A stretch of DNA of 39,676 nucleotides from CANLBN01 sp050298695 (lineage in GTDB: Bacteria; Pseudomonadota; Gammaproteobacteria; Pseudomonadales; Cellvibrionaceae): contig JBNKUQ010000020.1 of NCBI GenBank assembly GCA_050298695.1, forward strand, positions 1 to 39,676. Direction: 5' to 3'. The notes below the pieces were generated by a model. That model did no database searches, was not told the DNA's origin, and saw nothing but the letters and a program-made list of their open reading frames with translations. Positions within the stretch are counted from its first letter, which is position 1. Every line of letters starts with the position of its first letter. Positions 34,615 through 39,676 of this stretch are shown here, piece after piece. A program made the translations under genes and the position numbers.

Positions 34615-36094
34615 GCTCACACACCCCTTGCACAACAGTGAGCCACTGTTTGCGATCACTATCTAAGCTCAGATCGGATGTTTTGATGGTGTTAAATAGT
34701 TTGTTGAGTGTATTCGCCAGCGCCTCTTCATCAATGTGATCAAATAGGCGTTCGTTAAAGGCAATTAGCCAAGCCAGTTGGCATTCCGCGCTGATAGGGG
34801 AGAGGCGCTCTTGTTTTAATAAGCTGCGCAGGCAATGACCCCGCTTTATTGCCAAGGCCATACTGGCCTCCAGTTTTGCGCCAAAACGTGTGAAGCTTTC
34901 TAGCTCCAAGAATTGCAAATAGTCCAATTTCATACGTCCGGCTTCGGCTTTAATTTTCGGATGTTGCGCTTGACCGCCAATGCGCGAAACCGAGCGGCCA
35001 ATGTCGATGGCGGGGCGAAACCCACCCGCAAACAGTTTTTGCTCCAAATAAATCTGCCCATCGGTAATAGAAATGAGGTTAGTGGGAATGTAAGCCGCAA
35101 TTTCACCTTCCAGCGTTTCCACAATTGGCAGTGCCGTCATGCTGCTGCCACCATGCTGGGCGTTTAGGCAGGTGGAGCGTTCCAGCAGGCGGGCATGTAC
35201 GGAAAAAATATCCCCAGGATAGGCTTCTCTCCCTGGTGGGCGACGCAATAATAGAGACAGTTCGCGGTATTTCTTGGCGTGAGTGCTGAGATCGTCGTAG
35301 ACAATTAAGGTATCGCGTCCACGGTTCATCCAGCCTTCGGCCATCGCACAGCCTGCAAAAGGGGCAAGATACTGTAGTCCTGGCAGCTCACTGCTTTCGG
35401 CCACCACGACGGTAGTGTAGCCCATGGCCCCGAAATCTCGCAGTATCTGAATGGTTTGGATGGCCGCTGATCGCTTCTGTCCAATCAAGACATAAACGCA
35501 AATGACATTTTTACCTCGCTGGTTAATCACGGCATCTAAGGCAATTGAACTACGCCCAAGTCCTTCATCGCCAATAATTAACTGACGTTGGCCTTTGCCA
35601 ATGGGTATCAAGGTGTCGATGGCTTTAATGCCTGTGTAGAGCGGGCGGTTAACAAAATCACGGGCAATGATGGGAGGGGAGGGACGTTCCATGGGCAGAT
35701 AAGCGCTGATGTCAGTTAAGGGCCCAAGCCCATCTAAGGGCTCGCCCATGGGGTCTACCATACGTCCGAGTAGGCCATCACCTGCCGGTACATCGAGGGC
35801 GTGGGCGGTGCGATGTACTATGGTACCCGCTGTCAATTGCTCGGTTTGTTTGAGTAATACCGCCCCTAGGTTGTGTTGGTTCAGGGTCAGTACCACCGCC
35901 TGGCTGCCATCTTCAAACGCGAGGATATCGTCAATGGCAGCGGAAGGTAGACCCGAGATCCAGGCGATACCATCACCCACGGATTCCACTCGGCCAATTT
36001 CTGATACTCGTAAGCTAAAGCGGTAATCATTCAGCCAGTCTTGTCGCTGCTTCAGGATGTTGCTGTGTTTTGAGGGGGCAGTGGGATTCATCAT
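34607..36094 (-). CDS. atpA: N-ATPase alpha subunit with altered P-loop
   Basis: A 495-residue alpha subunit of the catalytic head. The beta-barrel, nucleotide-binding and helical C-terminal domains are in order, and the Arg finger region SVSRIGGQAQHP is present. The P-loop reads GDEGLGRSS (175-183) where the norm is GDRQTGKTA. The Lys that contacts phosphates is Arg (R181, codon CGT on the minus strand), so the non-catalytic nucleotide sites may bind weakly or differently. The gene overlaps atpF by 4 bases and atpG by 8. Confidence 0.93.
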   Translation of the reverse strand: MMNPTAPSKHSNILKQRQDWLNDYRFSLRVSEIGRVESVGDGIAWISGLPSAAIDDILAFEDGSQAVVLTLNQHNLGAVLLKQTEQLTAGTIVHRTAHALDVPAGDGLLGRMVDPMGEPLDGLGPLTDISAYLPMERPSPPIIARDFVNRPLYTGIKAIDTLIPIGKGQRQLIIGDEGLGRSSIALDAVINQRGKNVICVYVLIGQKRSAAIQTIQILRDFGAMGYTTVVVAESSELPGLQYLAPFAGCAMAEGWMNRGRDTLIVYDDLSTHAKKYRELSLLLRRPPGREAYPGDIFSVHARLLERSTCLNAQHGGSSMTALPIVETLEGEIAAYIPTNLISITDGQIYLEQKLFAGGFRPAIDIGRSVSRIGGQAQHPKIKAEAGRMKLDYLQFLELESFTRFGAKLEASMALAIKRGHCLRSLLKQERLSPISAECQLAWLIAFNERLFDHIDEEALANTLNKLFNTIKTSDLSLDSDRKQWLTVVQGVCEHA

Positions 36095-36864
36095 TGTGCT
36101 CTTTTTGGCACTTCTCTTTGCATGATGTGGCTGTGCTGAGAAAAATAACGCAGCTCATCGGCCAGGCTGGCTTCTAATCGCCGAGCACCAATACCAATGC
36201 GTATGCCTGCCATTAATTCGGAAGATTGTCGAAACATAACTTGTGGATTGGTTGCCAAGTGCTCTCCCAATATGATTTGCAGTTGTCGTTGCTGCTCGGT
36301 TCCCAAGGGAAAGGCGGTAATAATCTCAACCGGGTGTGTGCTATTTTCGCTGGCTTTAATGAGGTTTTGTTGTTGTGCTGGGAGTAGTTGTCGTAAATCG
36401 TCCTGTACTAATTCGATAATGTTCGCTTCTAAAGCCGGTGAGGCCAGTCGCGACAGTAAGCGGGCAGCAAAATAAGATGCCTGATCGTAAGCGGTTTGCT
36501 GGGTTTGGATTATTTGGTCTTGTTGTTGGCGCTCGGCAAGGGTTGCAGCTTGTTGGCGGGCTTTGTCAATGTCTTGTTGGATTGCTTCGAGAGTCTGCTC
36601 ACGTTCGCGCCTGAGATCTTGCATCAGCTCCTGGTGAGCCTGTTGCTTTTCTTCTTCCCATTCGTCTAGCCGGTGTTGGTAGCGTTCTTCTAATGCTCTG
36701 GCATCGCGCTCACGCTGTTCGGCAGTACTTAATTGCTGTTTGATACGGCGCTGGCGCTGATCGATTACGTTCATCACTGGCTGATAAAAAAAACGCTTCA
36801 ACAAATACATCAGCACCAGAAAATTCAGTATTTCCAAGGCGAAGGTCGACCAATTTAATTCCAC
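36091..36864 (-). CDS. atpF: N-ATPase b subunit with delta-like C-terminus
   Basis: A 257-residue peripheral-stalk subunit. It has one N-terminal transmembrane helix (about 7-27), a long charged coiled coil (about 33-125) and a C-terminal part (about 178-242) matching the delta subunit: VEIITAFPLGTEQQRQLQ, then MAGIRIGIGARRLEASLADEL. About 155 residues is normal for a plain b subunit, so this is a b-delta type protein. It explains the absence of atpH from the operon. Confidence 0.9.
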   Translation of the reverse strand: MELNWSTFALEILNFLVLMYLLKRFFYQPVMNVIDQRQRRIKQQLSTAEQRERDARALEERYQHRLDEWEEEKQQAHQELMQDLRREREQTLEAIQQDIDKARQQAATLAERQQQDQIIQTQQTAYDQASYFAARLLSRLASPALEANIIELVQDDLRQLLPAQQQNLIKASENSTHPVEIITAFPLGTEQQRQLQIILGEHLATNPQVMFRQSSELMAGIRIGIGARRLEASLADELRYFSQHSHIMQREVPKRAQ

Positions 36865-36883
36865 AATTTAATCCTCGATTAAT

Positions 36884-37159
36884 TTATTGCGTATTACCGA
36901 GTACATATTCCAACAATGGATTACGGAACAGCACAATCAACACCACCACTAAGACGTAAATGGCCAGAGACTCAATCATCGCCAAACCAATAAACAAGGT
37001 GCGCATGATGGTGCGCTCGGCTTCAGGCTGACGGGACAAGGCTTCCAATGCACTGCTAATGGCACGCCCCATGGCAAAGGCCGGCAAAATCACACCTAGA
37101 GCAATAGCCACTAAGGCAGCGACGGTCGACGCAAGGCTGAACCACGTTAAATCGCTCAT
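36884..37159 (-). CDS. atpE: N-ATPase c subunit (rotor ring)
   Basis: A 91-residue, two-helix hairpin that forms the ion-carrying ring. The polar loop is RQPEAE (43-48) and the ion carboxylate is E63, with S64 and Y68 in the usual Na+-ligand positions. The helix-1 position that is Gln in Na+ rings (33 residues before the carboxylate) is Met (M30), and Leu replaces the usual Thr after ES. The site therefore lacks part of the Na+ set and may be proton-coupled. Confidence 0.93.
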   Translation of the reverse strand: MSDLTWFSLASTVAALVAIALGVILPAFAMGRAISSALEALSRQPEAERTIMRTLFIGLAMIESLAIYVLVVVLIVLFRNPLLEYVLGNTQ

Positions 37160-37917
37160 GTTTTTTTCTCCTCGTTGGAATGACTTGAGTTTGAGTTAGA
37201 AAGTGTTGCTGTTGAATTACTGGACTTATCTGCGCTGAGTTGTTGATGAATAAGCTGATGGGATTGCAAGCCTCCCGCAATATAGACCAGTGCCAACATA
37301 CCAAAAATATAGGCTTGCACGAGGGCCTCGATAATATGCAGCATTAAAATCGGCACGGGAGCGAGAAAGCCCGCGACCATTAAAATTAATAAAGCCGCCA
37401 TTTCCAAGCTCATCATATTACCAAACAGACGTACCGCTAAGGCTAAGGTCCGTGTCATCTCGCTGATAATATGAAAGGGCAATAACATCGGATTGGGTTG
37501 CAAGTAGTGACGCAAATACGCCTTCAGGCCTTGGTCGCGAATGCCAAACCAATGGGTTGCAAAAAAAACCACGATTGCTAAACCACTGGTGGCAGATAAA
37601 TCTCGCGTGGGCGAATGTAGTCCGGGTATTAACCCAATTAAATTGGCACAGACTAAAAAAATCCACAGCGTCGCAATAAACGGTGTCAAGGTGCGAACGT
37701 GTTGCGGAGCCACTTGGGCAATGGCGGCCTCAATGGTAAATAGGATATTCTCGAGGGCCGTTTGTAAACTGCCAGGTGTGTTTGTAAAACGGCGCGTGCC
37801 CACAAATGCTGAAATGGTCAATAACAAACAAATACCCCAAGAGGTGAGGGTTGTGTCACTGATAGTCAGTGGTCCCAAGCTAAAAACGATTTGAGCGGAA
37901 AGCTCACTATTATTCAT
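37156..37917 (-). CDS. atpB: N-ATPase a subunit
   Basis: A 253-residue stator membrane subunit with five to six helices that forms the two ion half-channels. The essential Arg is R163 in TLALAVRLFGNM, and the penultimate helix EALVQAYIFGMLALVYIAGG follows. A Ser/Asn-rich tail of about 25 residues (from about 229) ends the protein. It overlaps atpQ and atpE by 4 bases each (ATGA). Confidence 0.93.
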   Translation of the reverse strand: MNNSELSAQIVFSLGPLTISDTTLTSWGICLLLTISAFVGTRRFTNTPGSLQTALENILFTIEAAIAQVAPQHVRTLTPFIATLWIFLVCANLIGLIPGLHSPTRDLSATSGLAIVVFFATHWFGIRDQGLKAYLRHYLQPNPMLLPFHIISEMTRTLALAVRLFGNMMSLEMAALLILMVAGFLAPVPILMLHIIEALVQAYIFGMLALVYIAGGLQSHQLIHQQLSADKSSNSTATLSNSNSSHSNEEKKT

Positions 37918-38186
37918 TCGCGTTCTCGAATAAACCAGTAAACATTAAAGCTCCCAACGGCAATTCCCAGAATAATTAAGCTCATAGTCCAGCGCACTGA
38001 ATAGCCCTCTATTAAACTATCTAACCAGCGGCCCAAATAGGCACCGCCAATTATCGGTAAAATGGACAATAACCCCAAAGTACCCAGATAAGCCGTTTGT
38101 GATAGTAAGGTGGGTTTATCGAGCTTGGTTTGTTGTAAGCGGCGAACTTTTTCGGAAAGGTTTTGCTGTAATTGGCGGTCATTCAT
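37914..38186 (-). CDS. atpQ: N-ATPase accessory membrane protein AtpQ (AtpZ/AtpI-like)
   Basis: A 90-residue protein with a charged N-terminus and two helices (about 31-51 and 66-86) joined by GAYLGRWLD (48-56), the hallmark of AtpZ/AtpI relatives. AtpI-type proteins are thought to aid c-ring or ion handling during assembly. In standard N-ATPase operons a separate three-helix AtpR gene follows; here atpB starts 4 bases inside atpQ, leaving no room for it. Confidence 0.85.
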   Translation of the reverse strand: MNDRQLQQNLSEKVRRLQQTKLDKPTLLSQTAYLGTLGLLSILPIIGGAYLGRWLDSLIEGYSVRWTMSLIILGIAVGSFNVYWFIRERE

Positions 38187-38596
38187 GGGAAAACCTCTCT
38201 GTTATGTTCGTCAAGTTGCGATAAACGTCGAAACATTTCCTCTTCCACTCGTCTAACATTGTGGCTTAGATTTCCCAAGTTTTGCTGCTCCAGGTTTATT
38301 GTCTCCCGCAGCACTTGTTCGATGGTTTCGATATCGTCACATAATAAGAAGCGTTGGCCAGAGAGCCGCAGTGTGTTGTCCGCAAAATATAAGGTTGCGC
38401 TGGATAAAGCGATGTAATGCCATGTGTCATCTTGGGTTTGATAGCGCGCTAACCCTGGTGGTAGTACGGTAATAAAACGGGTATGCCCGGGTAAGAGTCC
38501 GAAACTACCGGATGCATCTTCGGCGATAAATGACTGTAGGTTATCGATACACTGTGTTTGAGTCGGGTCGAGTAATTGTAGTGAGAAGCTGGTCAT
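38183..38596 (-). CDS. atpC: N-ATPase epsilon subunit
   Basis: A 137-residue rotor subunit with the N-terminal beta-sandwich (GLLPGH at 33-38) and a helical C-terminus rich in Glu/Arg. In F-type enzymes this helix can block ATP hydrolysis; that has not been shown for N-type enzymes. It overlaps atpD and atpQ by 4 bases each (ATGA). Confidence 0.9.
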   Translation of the reverse strand: MTSFSLQLLDPTQTQCIDNLQSFIAEDASGSFGLLPGHTRFITVLPPGLARYQTQDDTWHYIALSSATLYFADNTLRLSGQRFLLCDDIETIEQVLRETINLEQQNLGNLSHNVRRVEEEMFRRLSQLDEHNREVFP

Positions 38597-39676
38597 GGCA
38601 GGCGGCCTACCATATAACAGGCTTTTTCATCGAGTTCATCGTAATGCCCAGCAAGCAGAGCTTCACAGTCACTGATGGTATCTTCAAGTTTCACTACCAC
38701 ACCTTTCATTCCCGTATGTTTGGCCGTTGAGTGAAAGGGCTGGGTTAAATAACGCTGTAGTTTTCTGGCTCGGGCGACAATTAAGCGGTCTTTGGCTGAT
38801 AGTTCCTCAACACCGAGCATGGCGATAATGTCTTCTAGTTCGCGATAACGGGCTAAATTCTCGCGCACCCCCTGTGCCACTTGGTAATGACGATCGCCTA
38901 AGGTGTGGCGATCCATGACTTTACTGGATGAACGTAGAGGGTCAACGGCAGGGTAGATGCCTTTGCCCGCTTGGGCGCGGGAGAGAATGACGGTGGTATC
39001 CAAATGCCCAAGAATGGCATTGACCGCAGGGTCTGTCATATCGTCGGCGGGAACATAGACCGCTTGAACGGATGTGATGGCGCCGCGATTGGTGGAAACG
39101 ATGCGGTCTTCCAGCTCGGCCACTTCGGTCGCCAGCGTGGGTTGATAGCCAACGGCTGCGGGCATTCTGCCCAAGAGGCTGGAAATTTCGCTGCCTGCCT
39201 GTACAAAACGAAAAACATTATCCACGACAAACAATACTTCTTTATGAAGACTGTCGCGCAGGTATTCAGCGTAAGTCAGAGCCGACAGTCCAACACGAAA
39301 ACGCACACCGGAGGAGGTATCCATCTGCCCAAAGACCAATACACTTTGATCCATCACTTCCGCGTTTTGCATTTCATGCCAGAGTTCATGAGCTTCACGG
39401 ATTCGCTCGCCGATACCAGCAAAAACCGAAACCCCCTGATGCAAGTGGGACATTGCGCGCATAAACTCCATCACCAACACCGTTTTACCCACGCCCGCGC
39501 CACCAAACAAACCAGCCTTGCCTCCTTTGACAAAAGGACACAGTAAATCGATGACTTTGATACCGGTTTCGAGAATACCGGATGTGCCACTCACTTCGTG
39601 TAAGGCTAAGGGCTTACCGTGGATATTGCAGTAGTGTTGCTGGGGCAGTGGTGGGCCGCCATCCAAGGGTAAACCG
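38593..39676 (-). CDS. atpD: N-ATPase beta subunit (5' end outside the window)
   Basis: The catalytic subunit, of which about 360 residues are visible; roughly 100-115 N-terminal residues lie past the right edge (the frame stays open to 39675). Walker A GGAGVGKT is at 39481-39504, followed by GERIREAHELWHEM, the Walker B strand LFVVDNVFRF and GRMPAAVGYQPTLATEV. The C-terminal lever motif, DELSEED in ordinary F-type beta, is EELSAKD. These mark a complete catalytic site with an N-type lever. atpD is normally the first gene of the N-ATPase operon. Confidence 0.95.
   Translation of the reverse strand, partial: GLPLDGGPPLPQQHYCNIHGKPLALHEVSGTSGILETGIKVIDLLCPFVKGGKAGLFGGAGVGKTVLVMEFMRAMSHLHQGVSVFAGIGERIREAHELWHEMQNAEVMDQSVLVFGQMDTSSGVRFRVGLSALTYAEYLRDSLHKEVLFVVDNVFRFVQAGSEISSLLGRMPAAVGYQPTLATEVAELEDRIVSTNRGAITSVQAVYVPADDMTDPAVNAILGHLDTTVILSRAQAGKGIYPAVDPLRSSSKVMDRHTLGDRHYQVAQGVRENLARYRELEDIIAMLGVEELSAKDRLIVARARKLQRYLTQPFHSTAKHTGMKGVVVKLEDTISDCEALLAGHYDELDEKACYMVGRLP

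Noticed and set aside
36197..36475. Plus-strand frame opposite atpF
   Set aside because: Shadow of the real b-delta gene, with no ribosome site or domain.

Overview
The window reads as chromosome from a gammaproteobacterium of moderate, somewhat AT-rich composition. GspB, NfuA, TtcA, Slt, RsmE, BioA, DUF2970 and the CysI/DUF934 pair are all typical of that class. The mix resembles marine Cellvibrionales-type bacteria, but that placement is inferred from gene content only. Genes are closely packed, with several dispersed palindromic repeats between them. I see no prophage, transposase, CRISPR array or rRNA.

Layout. Positions 1-1510: end of a type II secretion locus (probable gspA tail, gspB) and a PepSY-type membrane protein. 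1707-3470: a KefB/KefC-type K+/H+ antiporter. 3719-6764: an operon of a methyltransferase, an amino-acid binding protein fused to an ABC permease, and a second permease. It meets tail to tail, with overlapping stop codons, a gene at 6761-7975 (minus) that has the signatures of an ionotropic glutamate receptor channel. 8129-12280 (minus): a second CPA2 antiporter with a glutathione transferase, then DUF934 and the sulfite/nitrite reductase cysI. 12713-17698: a 1661-residue TPR protein with an inserted C39-type cysteine peptidase domain. 17796-21294: a 39-residue membrane peptide, a MarR regulator, DUF2970, nfuA and three tandem universal stress proteins. 21354-25289 (minus): aldehyde dehydrogenase, bioA and a PilZ/YcgR-like protein. 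25570-31174: ttcA, slt, rsmE and deaD. Then a 744-base gap holding the promoter and start of tRNA-Arg(CCT), and an NCS2-like permease.

The right end (33757 to the edge, minus) is an N-type rotary ATPase operon in the order atpD-C-Q-B-E-F-A-G, joined mostly by 4- to 8-base overlaps. It departs from the usual N-ATPase set in several visible ways. There is no atpR between atpQ and atpB. The alpha P-loop has Arg in place of Lys. The c subunit has Met where Na+-type rings have Gln. The b subunit carries a delta-like C-terminus, which explains why there is no atpH.

The most notable items are the glutamate-receptor-like channel facing the ATPase-less amino-acid permease operon, the TPR/C39 giant protein, and the variant N-ATPase. 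A 12-base perfect palindrome just before bioA and a 13-bp tandem repeat in front of the giant gene are candidate regulatory sequences.
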